Shown here: piece after piece, positions 21,747 through 33,317 of the stretch | Layout of the letters: every line of letters starts with the position of its first letter | How positions within the stretch are numbered: position 1 is the first letter of the stretch | Assembly: GCA_030762935.1 (NCBI GenBank) | Contig: CM060899.1 | Span: 64,468,501 to 64,532,500, forward strand | Direction of reading: 5' to 3' | Origin: Hymenopus coronatus | Lineage: Eukaryota; Arthropoda; Insecta; Mantodea; Hymenopodidae | Length of the DNA: 64,000 nt | The notes under the pieces: generated by a model | What the model was told of the DNA's origin: nothing | Databases searched by the model: none | Seen by the model: the letters and a program-made list of their open reading frames with translations, nothing else | Translations under genes and position numbers: made by a program

Positions 21747-21828
21747 TGTTTCTTAAATTCAGGAATCTAAAAACATATTTCCGATGAAATCTCGGAATCG
21801 AATATTTCAGTGTATTACATTATCTTCT
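21747..21828 (+). repeat. HINE-x solo 3' module sharing a hairpin with the next copy
   Basis: AATTCAGGAATCTAAAAACA to TTATCTTCTCTATACACG, where the inverted copy begins. Confidence 0.85.
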
Positions 21829-22587
21829 CTATACACGTACTATGTATATAGTGTATAGAGAAGGTATTGTATTGCACCCAAAAGTCGATATCGAGATTTC
21901 ACCGGGAATATATATTTTAGGGTCCCCGGTATCCAAAAAAAAAAAAAAACATTTTCAGAAAAATGTCCGTGTGTGTGTCCGTGTATCTGAGAACACGATA
22001 ACTCAAAAACGAAAGGTCGGTAAAATACCAAATTTGGTGTTTTAAGTTTAGTATCTTCCAGATATTGAGAAAAATCACTCCACTGCAAACTGCGCTTTAC
22101 ATGGAAAAAATTTCGAAATTTTTTATTTTCTCAAAAATGACTCTAATGATTTTCATTTAGATATCGTATGCTAAATATATTTACCTAGCAAATAAAATGT
22201 ATATCTTGAATTTTCTGGGAATAGCCTCTGAAGACTACCTTATTCTGGATGAATTTCACCGATTTTTGCATAACTGCTAAACCACAAGAGATGGACAAAA
22301 ACTTACCCCACAGAAAATATAGAGCACATTAACACACACAATTTAAGTCATATATATTTTATTCGTAGAGTTGATTGTTTTTGAGATATTCCTTGTTATT
22401 GATTTCAGCTTTAAAAAACTTATACATTTCTCATACGGGAATTTTTCAACTCCATTCCATACAAACAACGGAACTAAGTAATAAAACTGCTTGTGTATCT
22501 CGATTAGTATGAAGTAGAAGGGTAAGCTTTTTAACAATAATTTGTTACAGAGCTGTAAAGAAAGTCATGTGAATGGAACACATGAGT
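21829..22587 (-). mobile_element. HINE-x copy with deletion near 22465
   Basis: Hairpin to CATGTGAATGGAACACATG. GGAACT passes directly to AAGTAATAAAACTG, losing ~80 bases of body. Confidence 0.93.
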
Positions 22588-23008
22588 TTTTTTCCGTCCT
22601 TTTCAATCAACCGTTATTATTTCGTACTCCGTCTTTTGTTTTTATTCCCTTTTGGTGTGATGATGTTTCTCTTCTGCTTTCTCCATTCCAGAAAACTTTG
22701 AATCTTTTTCTTACTAATGCAGCTTCTTTCCATACACCTATCCCTTTGCGGAGCTCTGTTTTATATACTTGTTAAGACAAATTGTTCCAAAATTATTCGT
22801 CCGAGTAGGAGTATTCGTCCGTACTCAAACACAAACCTTGTAGTCCAGCTAGAGGGAAGATAATAGCCAGTACGTCACTGGGCAAAGGCTGTAGCATAAT
22901 GTATTCCAAACAATGCTTAATAAATTCTACAATCTCGCGTATACACGTTTCTGATGCAGTTTTGCTACTTTTGTTAAAGGTGTAAGTCTCGAGTTTGGTA
23001 TTTAGCCT

Positions 23009-23010
<2 letters not shown>
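22588..23010. other. Unassigned, with minus-strand ORF
   Basis: Seen once in the window. A poly(T) of 30 (23011-23040) closes it on the right, which on the minus strand would be an A-run before the ORF. Confidence 0.4.
22793..23008 (-). CDS. Unrecognised ORF fragment (~70 codons)
   Basis: Reads LNTKLETYTFNKSSKTASE.. then EFIKHCLEYIMLQPLPSDVL and ends STDEYSYSDE at a stop. The residue composition is protein-like, unlike the low-complexity HINE-x frames, and it occurs once. The apparent upstream start lies beyond a poly(A)-encoded lysine run, so I trim it. I do not recognise it. It may be a terminal exon, a transposon piece or chance. Confidence 0.2.
   Translation of the reverse strand, partial: RLNTKLETYTFNKSSKTASETCIREIVEFIKHCLEYIMLQPLPSDVLAIIFPLAGLQGLCLSTDEYSYSDE

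Positions 23011-23040
<30 letters not shown>
23011..23040. repeat. Poly(T) tract, 30 bp
   Basis: A pure T-run directly preceding a HINE-x 3' module, at the position where the consensus has a T-rich stretch; probably expanded. Confidence 0.85.
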
Positions 23041-23041
<1 letters not shown>

Positions 23042-23143
23042 AGAGTCCCAAAACATGTTTTTCCGCAGAAATCTCGGTAACGAATTATTGGATGGATTTC
23101 AATACCTTCACTATACACTATACATAGTACGTGTAGAGCAAGT
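23041..23143 (+). repeat. HINE-x solo 3' module with hairpin
   Basis: GAGTCCCAAAACATGTTTTT to CGTGTAGAGCAAGTAA. Confidence 0.9.
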
Positions 23144-23147
23144 AATT

Positions 23148-23268
23148 TTCTTCAATTCAGGGGTCTCAAAACATTAATTTCCGGTAAAATCTCGGAATCA
23201 AATTATTCGATGTATTACAATACCTTCTCTATACATTGTGTAAAGTACCTACGCGTAGAGAAAGTAAT
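23148..23268 (+). repeat. HINE-x solo 3' module with hairpin
   Basis: TTCAATTCAGGGGTCTCAAA to CGCGTAGAGAAAGTAATAAA; tandem with the previous module. Confidence 0.9.
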
Positions 23269-23285
23269 AAAAATACTGTTTTTTA

Positions 23286-24157
23286 TTGTCTCTACGCGTA
23301 CTATGTACATAGTGTATAGAGAAGGTATTGCACTCCATCAAAAAATTCGATACCGAGATTTCACCGGAAATATAAGTTTTAGGATCCCCTATATCAAAAA
23401 AAAGTATTTTCAGAAAAAGGTCCGTGTGTGTATGTGTTCGTGTGTCCATATGTCTGTGAACACAATAACTCAAAAACGAAAAGTCGGTAAAATACCAAAC
23501 TTGGTATTTAAGTTTAGTATCTTCCAGGGATGCGACACGAAGATTTTGAGAAAAATCCCCCCACCCCAACTACCCTTTACATGGAATTTTTCGAAATTTT
23601 TGATTTTCTAAAAAATGACTAAAGATTTTGATTAAAATATCCTATATTAAAGATATTTACCTGACAAATAAAATGCATATTTTGAATTTTCTGGGAATAG
23701 CCTCTGAAGACTACTTTATTCTGAGTGAATTTTACGGAATTTCGCATAACTCCTAAACCGTAAGAGATACACAAAAACTTGCCACGCAAAAAATGTAGAG
23801 CAAATTAAAACACACAATTTATTTTGTATACATTTTTTTTGTAAGAGATGATCGTTTTTGAGATATTCTTTGTTTTTGTTTTCAGGTACGAAAAACTTAA
23901 CATTTCTCATACAGGAATCTGTCGACTCGTGTCCATAACAACCAAGGGACTTCTGTCACATAGTAACCAGCTTTTGACTATCACTTTAACCTATGGTACT
24001 CCCTTATTTCGCCTCTACTTACAAGGAAGCACGTAATAACACTATTTCTGCTAATTTTTTATCGACTAGCATGAAATATATAGAAGCATAAGTTTACTAA
24101 TAATAATTTATTATAGAGATGTAGAGAAAGTCATGTGAATGGAACACATCAAATTTT
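23286..24157 (-). mobile_element. HINE-x full-length copy
   Basis: TGTCTCTACGCGTACTATGT to CATGTGAATGGAACACATC. It is followed at once by an inverted 3' module. Confidence 0.95.
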
Positions 24158-24159
24158 TT

Positions 24160-24277
24160 AATTCAGGGGTCTCAAAACATATGTTCGGTGAAATTCCGGT
24201 GTGGGATTTTAGGGTCTAATATAGAACTTTATCTACCTACTACGTATATTCAACATATATGTTGGAGAAATTAAAAC
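24160..24277 (+). repeat. HINE-x solo 3' module, degenerate
   Basis: TTCAGGGGTCTCAAAACATA with GGTGAAATTCCGGTG; the hairpin is decayed (GTTGGAGAAATTAAAA). Confidence 0.75.
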
Positions 24278-24601
24278 CCAGCTTGACCTGTGTAACCAAT
24301 GTGACAAAGGACAGGAACTGACAGGAAAGCGTGGAAATGAAGGAAGAAACTCAGGGAAACGAGCCACAAAACCTGCACGTACAGCCATCAACCCCTACTC
24401 ACATGGCCACAAATATTTTATAAGTTTAAAACACACTAACGTGCACTTCCGCATTCGCTCTCTCTTCTGCGGATGTGAGAAATAATAGATACAACTTAGC
24501 ATGTGTCTATCTGTTTACTCCATTTAGCATCCTAGGCTTCCAGAATGTGGTTCAAAATCACATGTTTTCTGCTACAGAGATATGAAAACGTCAGAAAAAA
24601 A
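24278..24601. other. Unassigned
   Basis: No open frame, no copy in the window. Confidence 0.35.
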
Positions 24602-25078
24602 AATCTGATGTGTTCCATTCACATGACTTTCTCTATATCTCTACAACAAATTATTCTTCAAAGCCTATGCTTCTACTTACTTCATGGTAATCGAGAAACA
24701 ATTACTAGAAATAGTCTTATTACTTGCTTCTTTGTAAGTAGAAGCGCAATAAAGCAGTACCATAGGTTAAAGAGATATTCAAAAGCTGGTTGCTATGTGA
24801 CTGAAGTTCCTTTGTTTGTATGGACACGAGTTAACAAATTCCTGTATGAGAAAAGTATGTTTTTGCAAGCTAAAACCAAAAACAAGGTATATCACAAAAA
24901 CAATCACAATGTATATAACAAATTGTGTGTTCTAAAGTGCTCTGCATTTACTGTGTGGTAAGTTTTTTGGATTCAGAGGTAACATGTATTTCCGGTGAAA
25001 TTTCGGTATCGAATTTTTGGGTGCATTACAATAGCTTCTCTATACACTATGTACATAGCACGTGTAGAGAAAGTAAAA
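24602..25078 (+). mobile_element. HINE-x, both ends present, internal deletion
   Basis: The 5' half runs to GTGTGGTAAGTTTTT, then jumps to TGGATTCAGAGGTAACATG and a normal hairpin end. About 400 bases are missing. Confidence 0.93.
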
Positions 25079-25341
25079 CGTGTTAAGTTCTCTGTTGCGC
25101 AATCGCCAGTGAGCAGCCAGATTGGTAAAGCAAAACAAATAAGAGCGCACGTGGGCTTGCAAACAAGACTTGACTTGCGAGAGGTTTTCCTCAAACCGGT
25201 AACCTCCTTGGACAAGTGACCTTATTGCATTTCCTCAAACACGGCGCGCCCAAGGAACGGCAGCCAGGCTTACTCTCCGGATACTATGTTCCATCCAATA
25301 AGTATATCTGCCTATCTAGCGGACATCAAAGTGATAACAGC
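25079..25341. other. Unassigned, GC-richer
   Basis: Contains GGCGCGCC and AACCGGTAACC. No gene seen. Confidence 0.35.
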
Positions 25342-25430
25342 CATATATAGAGAAGGCATTGCATACCACCCAAAAATTCGATATTGTGATTTCACTGGAA
25401 ATACATATTTTGAGACCCACCCGAATCCGA
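25342..25430 (-). repeat. HINE-x solo 3' module, half hairpin
   Basis: TATATAGAGAAGGCATTGCA to CCGAATCCGAATAATA; joined to a plus-strand body. Confidence 0.85.
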
Positions 25431-26152
25431 ATAATATTAAAAAACTTATATTTCTATTTACTACATGCTAATCGAGAAAAAAATTAGCAGAAATAGTCTT
25501 ATTACTTGCTTTCTTGTCAGGAGAAGTGAAATAAGGGAGTACCATAGGTTACAAGAATAGTCAAAAACTGGTTGCTATGTGACTTAAGTTCCTTGTTTGT
25601 TACAGACAGAAGTTAACAAACCAGAAAAAAAGGAATATTTCAAACCGATCATCTCCACAAAGGAATGTGTATAACATAAAGTGTGTGTTTTAACGTACTC
25701 TACATTTTCTTCTGTGATAAGTTTTTGTGCATCACTTGCGGACAGCAGTTATGCAAAACTCCGTAAAATTCAAGATATACGTTTTCTTTGAAAGCTAAAT
25801 ACCTTTAATATATATTTTTATCAAAATCGTTGGAGTCATTTTTGAGAAAATCTAAAATTTCGAAATAAGTTCCATGTAAAGGGTAGTTTGGATGTGGGGG
25901 GGGGGATTTTTCTCAAAATCTTCGTGTCGCATCCCTGGAAGATACCAAGTTTGGTGTTTTACCGTCTTTTCGTTTTTGAGTTATGGTGTTCACAGACACA
26001 CGGACACATACTCCCACCTTTTCAGAAAATGCTCTTTTTGGATACAGGGGACCCAAAACATATATTTGCGGTGAAATCTCGGTATCGAATTTTTTGGGTG
26101 AAGTGCAATAACTTCTCTATACACTATATACAATACATATAGAGAAAATAAA
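25431..26152 (+). mobile_element. HINE-x copy, first ~60 bases missing
   Basis: AAAAAACTTATATTTCTATT to the hairpin ending CATATAGAGAAAATAAAA. The internal palindrome is shortened to CCAAGTTTGGTGTTT. Confidence 0.92.
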
Positions 26153-26159
26153 AATAAGT

Positions 26160-26553
26160 TTTACTTTTCTACACGTCATATACACATAATGTATATAGAA
26201 GGTATTGTATTGCACCCAAAATTCAAAAACGAAATTTCACTGTAAGTATATCTTTTGAGTTTCCCTGAATCCGAAACAAAAAAAAAGTAGAAAAAGGTCC
26301 GTGTGCAGTATCGTGTGTGTGAGTGTATGTGTGTGTGTCTGTCTGTGTACAGCAGAGCTGAAAAACTAAAATACTGTAAAATACCAAAGTTGATATTTAA
26401 GTTTAGTATCTTCCAAGTATGCGAAACAAGATTTTTAAGAAAATCCCCCACAAATACCCCTTACATGTAAAATATTTCGATTTTTTCCCTCAAAAACGCC
26501 TCTAACGATTTTGATTAAAATACCGTATATGTATTTATATGGGCAATAAAATG
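26160..26553 (-). mobile_element. HINE-x 3' half
   Basis: TTTTACTTTTCTACACGTCA to GGGCAATAAAATGTATCA; the rest is absent. Confidence 0.88.
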
Positions 26554-26582
26554 TATCACCCTCAAGGTCTTCACCATTATTA

Positions 26583-26621
26583 ATACTTTCTCTACACGTA
26601 CTATGTACATGGTGTATAGAG
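26583..26621 (-). repeat. Solo HINE-x hairpin
   Basis: CTTTCTCTACACGTACTATG with CATGGTGTATAGAG and no module behind it; a plus-strand body follows directly. Confidence 0.85.
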
Positions 26622-26958
26622 GTGTAAGCTTTTGTCTATTTCTTTCGGTTTACCACTTATTCAAAATTCAGGAAAATTCAACCAGAGTAAAAACGTCTTG
26701 AGGGGCTATTCCCAGATAAGAAAATATATATTTTATTTCTCATGTAAATATATTAAACGAGAGATTTTAAACAAAATCGTAAGAGCCATTTTTGAAAATA
26801 TCCAACATTTTCGAAAATGTTTCCCATAAACGTTTTCCATATTTGGGGGTGGGGGGATTTTCTTGAAAACCTTTGTGTCGCATCCTTGGAAGATACTAAA
26901 ATTAAGTATCAAGTTTGGTATTTAACGTACTTTTCGTTTTTGAGAAATGCTGTCCACA

Positions 26959-27000
<42 letters not shown>

Positions 27001-27118
27001 CATGCTTGTAATATTATTTAATCAAAGAGTCTCAAAATATGAATTTCCGGCGAAATCTCGGTATCGAACTTTTGGGTGCATTACAATACACTATGTACAT
27101 AGTACGTGTAGAGAAAGC
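26622..27118 (+). mobile_element. HINE-x 3' 60%, with (AC)n
   Basis: GTGTAAGCTTTTGTCTATTT to CGTGTAGAGAAAGC. The AC run spans ~26960-26997. Confidence 0.92.
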
Positions 27119-27314
27119 TTGAAGCGCCGGAAAGGTCACATTGACGGCTGTGTGTAGGAAGCAGAGCTAGATGGGTGTAGCGAGCGATTCTTGCAGAAAA
27201 CTGCGCAAAGAACCGGTCTGGCCGGTGATGTGGATGTTCAAATCCTTGGCCTCCAAAACTTGAAGCTCACTCCACACTGAGTCATAAACGCATCTCTGCT
27301 TATTGTACGCAACC
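27119..27314 (-). other. Unrecognised coding-like segment
   Basis: On the minus strand, AYNKQRCVYDSVWSELQVLE, then AKDLNIHITGQTGSLRSFLQ and ESLATPI before a stop at ~27167. It occurs once and is GC-richer than its neighbours. It could be a transposon or exon fragment; I do not recognise it. Confidence 0.25.
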
Positions 27315-27431
27315 TGTACTCTGTACATAGCGTATAGAGAAAATGTTGCATTCCACCTAAAATTTCGATACCGAGATTTCACCGGAAATACATCTTTTGG
27401 GACCACTGTATCCAAAAAAAAAAAAAAAAAA
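27315..27431 (-). repeat. HINE-x solo 3' module, joined to next copy's 5' end
   Basis: Partial hairpin (CTCTGTACATAGCGTATAGA) to ATCCAAAAA with an expanded A-run. Confidence 0.92.
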
Positions 27432-28268
27432 TATGTGTGTGTTCCATTCACATGACTTTCTCTACATTTCTGCAACGAATTATTGTTCAAAAGCTTATGC
27501 TTCCTTTTACTTCATGCTAATCGAGAAAAAAATAGCAGAAATAGTCTTATTACATGCGTTCTTGTGAGTAGAAGCGAAATAAAGGAGTACCATAGGTAAA
27601 AGTGATAGTCAAAAGCTGAATGCTATGTGACTGAAGTTCCTTTGTTTCTATGGACAGGAGTTGACAAATTCCTGTATGAGAAAAGTATAAGATTTTTAAA
27701 CCTGAAACCAATAAAAGGAACATTTAAAAAACGATCAACTCCACGAAGAAAAAGTGTATAACATAAATTGTGTGTTTTAATGTGCTCTATATTCTTTGTC
27801 CATCTCTTACGGTTTAGCAGTTACGCAAAATTCCGTAAAAATCGTCCAGAATAAAGTAGTCTTCAGAGGCTATTCCGTGAAAATTCAAAATATGCATATT
27901 ATTTGTCAGATAAATATCTTTAATATACGATATTTTAGTCAAAATCGTTACAGCCATTTATGAAAAAGTCAAAATTTTCAAAAAAAGTTCCACCTAAAGG
28001 GTAGTTTAGGGTGGGGAGTTTTCTCAAAATCTTCGAGTCAAATTTCATAGAAGATGCTAAATTTAAACACCAAGTTTGGTATTTTACCGACCTTTCATTT
28101 TTGAGTTATGGTGTTCAACGACACAAGGATTTTTTTCTGAATTTTTTTTTATTTTGATACGGGGATCCAAAATATGTATTTCCGGTGAATCTCGGTATCG
28201 AATTCTTGGGTGCAATGCAATACCTTCTCTATACACTATATACGTTGTACATGTTGATAAAGGAAAAA
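27432..28268 (+). mobile_element. HINE-x full-length copy
   Basis: TGTGTGTTCCATTCACATGA to a mutated hairpin (ACATGTTGATAAAGGAAAA). Confidence 0.94.
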
Positions 28269-28338
28269 GTGTTGCATTGCACCAAAAAATTCGATACCGA
28301 GATTTCACCGGAAATAAATGTTTTTGGGATCAAAAAAA
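28269..28338 (-). repeat. HINE-x solo 3' module without hairpin, joined to a 5' end
   Basis: GTTGCATTGCACCAAAAAAT to GGGATCAAAAAAA. Confidence 0.88.
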
Positions 28339-28457
28339 ATTTGATGTGTTCCATTTACATGACTTTCTCTACATCTCTGTAACAAATTATTGTTAAAAAC
28401 GGGTGCTTCTAACTACTTCATGCTATTGGAGAATGAACATAAGCCGAAAAGCTTTTT
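28339..28457 (+). repeat. HINE-x 5' end fragment
   Basis: TTTGATGTGTTCCATTTACA to GAATGAACATAAGCCG. Confidence 0.88.
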
Positions 28458-29412
28458 TAATTTCCCTATTTGTACTATGTACATAGCGTGTAGGAAAGGT
28501 ATTGTAATGCACCCAAAGCTTGATGCAGAGATTTCACCACAAAATACATGTTTTAGGGCCTTCTGTAATCAAAAATAAAGCATTTCAGCGGAAATACATG
28601 TTTTAGGGTTCCCCTGATTAAAAAAACACATTTTGTGAAAAAGGGTCGTGTACTGTGTGTGTCTCTCTGTGTGATTGTGGACAGCATACCTCAAAAACGA
28701 AAAGGTATTTAAGTTTAGTATCTTCCAAGGATTGGACAGGAAGACTTTCAAGAAAATCCTCCCACCCGCAGCTACCCTTTAGATGGAAAAAAATTCAAAA
28801 TTTTGTTTTCCCAAAAATTGCTCCAACGATTTATATTAAAATCATTTATATTTAAGATATTTATATGACAGATAAAATGTATATATTGACTTTTCTGGGA
28901 ATGGCCTCAGAAGACTACTTTATTCTGGATGAATTTTACGGAATTTTGCATAACTTCTAAACCGTAAGAGATGGACAAAAACTTACCGCACGTGGAGCAC
29001 GTTATAACACACAATTTATGCTATATACATTTTTTCGTGGAATTGATTGTTTTTGAGATATTCCTTGTTTTTGGTTTAAGCTATAAAAAACTTTAACTTT
29101 TCTCATACAGGACTTTGTGACCTCGTGTCCATAAAACAAAGGAACTTCAGTCACATAGCAACCAGCTTTTGACTTCACTTCTCATACAGGACTTTGTGAA
29201 CTCGTGTCCATACAAACAAAGGAACTTCAGTCACATAGCAACCAGCTTTTGACTATCACTTTAATCTATGGTACTCCCTTATTTCGCTTCTACTAACAAG
29301 GAAACAAGTAATAAGACTTTTTCTGCTAATTTTTGCTTCATTAGATGAATTAAATAGAATAATTTGTTGCAGTGATATAGAATAAGTCATGTGAATGGAA
29401 CACATCAGATTT
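28458..29412 (-). mobile_element. HINE-x full copy with two internal duplications
   Basis: GGAAATACATGTTTTAGGG occurs twice near 28540-28610, and a 79-bp unit starting TCTCATACAGGACTTTGTG is repeated at 29101 and 29180. The 5' end is CATGTGAATGGAACACATC. Confidence 0.93.
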
Positions 29413-30248
29413 TTACTTTCTCTATACGCACTATTTACATAGTGTATAGAGAACGTATTGCACTCCACCAAAAAATTCGATACCGAGATTTCACCGGATC
29501 CCATGTAACCAACAAAAGTATTTTCAGAAAAAGGTCCGTATGTCCGTGTGCCTGTGAACACGATAACTCAAAAACGAAAAGTCGGTAAAATACCAAACTT
29601 GGTATTTAAGTTTAGTATCTTCCGGGGATGTGACACGAAGATTCGAGAAATTCCCCCACTCCAAACTACCCTTTACTTGGAACTTTTTTCGAAAATTTTG
29701 ATTTTCTAAAAAATGGCTCTAACGATTTGGATTAAAATGTCGTATATTAAAGATATTTACCTGACAAATTAAATGTATATTTTGAATTTTCTGGGAATAG
29801 CCTTGAAGACTACTTCATTGTGAGTGAATTTTGCATAAGTGCTAAACCGTAAGAGAGAGACAAAAACTTACTATACAAAAAATGAAGAGCACATTAAAAC
29901 ACACAATTTATGTTGTTTACATTTTTTTCGTGAAGTTGGTTATTTTTGAGATATTCCTTGTTTTTGGTTTAAGCTATAAAAACTTTAACTTTTCTCATAC
30001 AGGACTTTGTGAACTCATGTCCACACAAACAAAGGAACTTCAGTCACATAGCAATCAGCTTTTGACTATCACTTTAACCTATGGTACTCCCTTATTTCGC
30101 TTCTACTTACAAGGTAGCAAGAAGTAAGACTATTTCTGCTAATTTTTTCTAGATTAGCAGGAAGTAAATAGAGGCATAAGCTTTTTAAAAATATTTTATT
30201 GCAGAGATATAGAGAAAGTCATGTGAATGGAACACATAACATTTTTTA
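29413..30248 (-). mobile_element. HINE-x full-length copy, head-to-tail with previous
   Basis: The hairpin TTCTCTATACGCACTATTTA begins right after the previous 5' end. The element runs to CATGTGAATGGAACACATAA. Confidence 0.95.
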
Positions 30249-30351
30249 GATACAGGATACCCTAAAACGTGTATTTCCAGTGAACTTTTTGGAGGAATGC
30301 AATAGCTTCTCTATACACTATGTACATAGTATGTGTAGAGAAAGTTTAAAA
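30249..30351 (+). repeat. HINE-x solo 3' module with hairpin
   Basis: TAGATACAGGATACCCTAAA to GTGTAGAGAAAGTTTAAAA. Part of the module is deleted (GTGAACTTTTTGGAGG). Confidence 0.9.
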
Positions 30352-30479
30352 AAACCCTACTACAGTTGTAGCAGGCTTTTTCTCACAAAGAACTGAACAT
30401 AGCTAAATTACATTTTTGCATTTTAGAAAACAGCTTAAGCGTGGTGTTGTGGTGCCAATAACATAGTTGGTTATTAAAC

Positions 30480-31022
30480 AAAATCTGATGTGTTATATTT
30501 ATACGGAAATGGCTAATACCACGAAAAAGGTTAAATAAAATCAATTCTAATTTTCAAAAAGGATCTCAATTATTGTTAGGTACATTTTTGTCTATAGTGT
30601 CACAAATACCAGCAGGGATATACAAAATTCCCTCTGAATGAAGTGGGCTTAATAGGTTATTCCAAAAAAATCCAATACATTCATTTTACTTGTCACATAT
30701 AACTCCATGGCACGACAGCTCACGGAGAACCTTGGCCTACCGCCCGGCCGCTGCGTCCCCCATCACGGTCCTCTACAGACGACATGGATGGGGTGGAGTA
30801 TTGGAGGGTGAGACGTGGTCAGCGCCTCGGGCCGGTTAATGCGGTCCTCATGACATGAAGCCGCTACTTCTCCATCAAGTAGCTCCTCAATTGGCCTTCC
30901 CCACGCCGGTACTAGGGTTGGAACCCAGGTCTCCCGCTTGGTAAGCAGTTACGCTAACACTGCGCTAATCGGGTATTTAAATCACATATAGGGTATTTTA
31001 ATCATACTCTTTATTATAAAAA
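30480..31022 (+). mobile_element. Diverged HINE-x relative, split by a SINE
   Basis: Starts AAATCTGATGTGTTATATTT, then keeps only weak similarity (TAGGTTATTCC, TTTTACTTGTCA) until the SINE, and resumes at GGTATTTTAATCATAC. It has no 3' end. The 130 bases before it (30352-30479) are unassigned. Confidence 0.7.
30702..30981 (-). mobile_element. tRNA-derived SINE, family A, with 9-bp target duplication
   Basis: On the minus strand the head has TAGCGTAACTGCTTACC (A-box region) and GGGTTCCAACCC (B box), then a conserved GC-rich body with TGATGGAGAAGTAGCGGCTT, CACCCCATCCATG and GACGCAGCGGCCGGGCGGTA. TCACATATA flanks it at 30693-30701 and 30982-30990. A deleted second copy is at 51112-51330. Confidence 0.88.
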
Positions 31023-31897
31023 AATATGATGTGTACCATTCACATGACTTTCTCTACATCTCTGCAACAAATTATTCTTAAAAGTTTATACTTCTTTTTA
31101 CTTCCTGCTAATCAGTAAAAAAAGTAGCAGAAATAGCCATATTACTTGCTTCCTTGTAAGTAGAAGCGAAATAAGGGAGTACCATAGGTTAAAGTGAAAG
31201 CCAAAAGCTGGTTGCTCTGTGACTGAAGTTCCTTTGTTTGTATGGACAGGAGTTGACAAATTCCTGTATGAGAAAAGTATAAGTGTTTCATAGCAGAAAC
31301 CAAAATAAGGAATGTCTCAAAAACGACGAACTTCACGAAAAAAATGTATATAACATAAATTGTGTGTTTTAACGTGATCTACATTTTTTTGTAGTAAGTT
31401 TTTGTCCATATCTTACGGTTTAGCAGTTATTCAAAATTTAGCCAAATTCATCCAGAATAAACTACTCTTCAGAGACTTCCCAGAATTTTCAATATAGGTA
31501 TATATTTTATTTGCCAGGTAAATATCTTTAATATACGAAATTTTAATCAAAATCGTCAGAACCATTTTTGAGAAAATTGAAATTTTCGATAAAAGTTGCA
31601 AGTAAAGGGTAATTTGGGGTTGGGGGATTTTTCTCAAAATCTTCGTGTCGCACCCCTGGAAGATACCAAACTTAAATACCAAGTTTGAAATTTTACCGAC
31701 TTTTCGTTTTTGGGTTATCGTGTTCACAGGCACACGGACACACACACACACACACGGACCTTTTTGTGAAAATGCTTTTTTTAGATAAAGGGGACCCTAA
31801 AACATATACTTCCGGTGAAATCTCGGTGTCTAATTTTTGGGTGGAGTGCAATACCTTCTCTATACACTATGTACATAGTGCATACAGAGAAACTAAA
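31023..31897 (+). mobile_element. HINE-x full-length copy
   Basis: ATATGATGTGTACCATTCAC to GCATACAGAGAAACTAAAA. The palindrome is mutated on one side (AAATACCAAGTTTGAAATTT). Confidence 0.95.
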
Positions 31898-32060
31898 AAA
31901 TTGCTCCACGTAAAGGTTGGTTATTGGGGGAATTTTTTTAAGTTCTTGTCGCATCTTTGGAGGATTCTGTACTTGAATACCACTTTAATATTTATTGGCC
32001 TTCGTTTTTTGAATTATCCACTTCATAAACTCACACAAACACATGAACATTGCTTGACAT
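31898..32060 (+). repeat. Diverged HINE-x 3' body fragment
   Basis: CACGTAAAGGTTGGTTATTG and CTTGTCGCATCTTTGGAGGA; an old copy. Confidence 0.7.
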
Positions 32061-32429
32061 ACTAATTTTGGATTAACTTGAAATCCTCCCCTTCTGTCAA
32101 CAGTAAAATTTTTAACCTTGAATATTACATAACCCCCTCCCCTCCACCAAAGAAAATCATCACATAAAAAATGCATATGTTAATGTCTGCCTCTACTGCT
32201 ACGGATTACCCTCCCCTTTGCAGGACTAACACCCTCAAATAGTTAATGTACAGCAAATAAAATATTACGTAGGACTTTTAGCGACCAATTCAGTGCTGAG
32301 AAGCGATTTATGTGTAAAGTTGATCTTTCATTCCGAAGTACAAATAATTACAATGAAAGGTCCCTTTCACTCCGACAATAATGCCCATACATAAGAGTCT
32401 TCAACTGTACGAACAGCAATTCAGGTTAA
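32061..32429. other. Unassigned
   Basis: Two C-rich stretches (CCCCCTCCCCTCC) with no other feature. Confidence 0.35.
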
Positions 32430-33290
32430 TAAAACTCTGATGTGTTCCATTCACATGACTTTCTCTACATCTCTGCAACAAATTATTATTAAAAAGCTTA
32501 TGCTTCAATTTACTTCCTGCTAATCGAGAAAAAAATACCAGAAATAGTCTTATTACTTGCTTCCTTGTAAAAAGAAGTGAAATAAGGGAGTACCGTAGGT
32601 TAAGGTGACACACTACAGCTGGTTGCTAGGTGACTGAAGTTCCTTTGTATGGATACGAGCTAAAACCAAAAACAAGGAATACCTAAAAAACGATCAACTC
32701 CACGAAAAAATATTATATGACATAAATTGTGTATTTTAATGTGCTCTAGATTTTTTCTATCGTAGGTTTTTTTCCCATCTGTTACGGTTTAGCAGTTATA
32801 GAAAATTTCGTAAAATTCATCCAGAATAAAGTAGTCTTCAGAGGCTATTTCCAGAACATTCAAGATATACATTTTATTTGTCAGGTAAATATCTTTAATA
32901 TACAATATTTTAATCAAAATTGTTAGAGCCATTTTAAAGAAAATAAAAAATTTCGAAAAACGTTACATGTAAAGGGTAATTGGGGGTGGGGGATTTTCTT
33001 GAAAATCTTCGTGTCGCATCCTTGGAAGATACTGAACTTAAATACCAAGTTTGGTATTTAACGGTCTTTTCGATTTTGAGCTATGCTGCCCACAGACACA
33101 CAGACACACTCATACACACAGACAGACTGACTCACACACGGACATTTTTCTAAAAATGTTTTTTTTTGGATTCATGTGGTCTCAAAACATGCATTTGCGG
33201 TTAAATTTCGGTATCGAATTTTTGGGTACAGTGAAATTACCTTCTCTGTACACTATGTACATAGTACGTGTAGAGAAAGTAATAATATGC
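32430..33290 (+). mobile_element. HINE-x full-length copy
   Basis: CTCTGATGTGTTCCATTCAC to CGTGTAGAGAAAGTAATA; the palindrome AAATACCAAGTTTGGTATTT is intact. Confidence 0.95.
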
Positions 33291-33317
33291 TTTTAAGTTG
33301 TCATTGCTTTTATTTTA

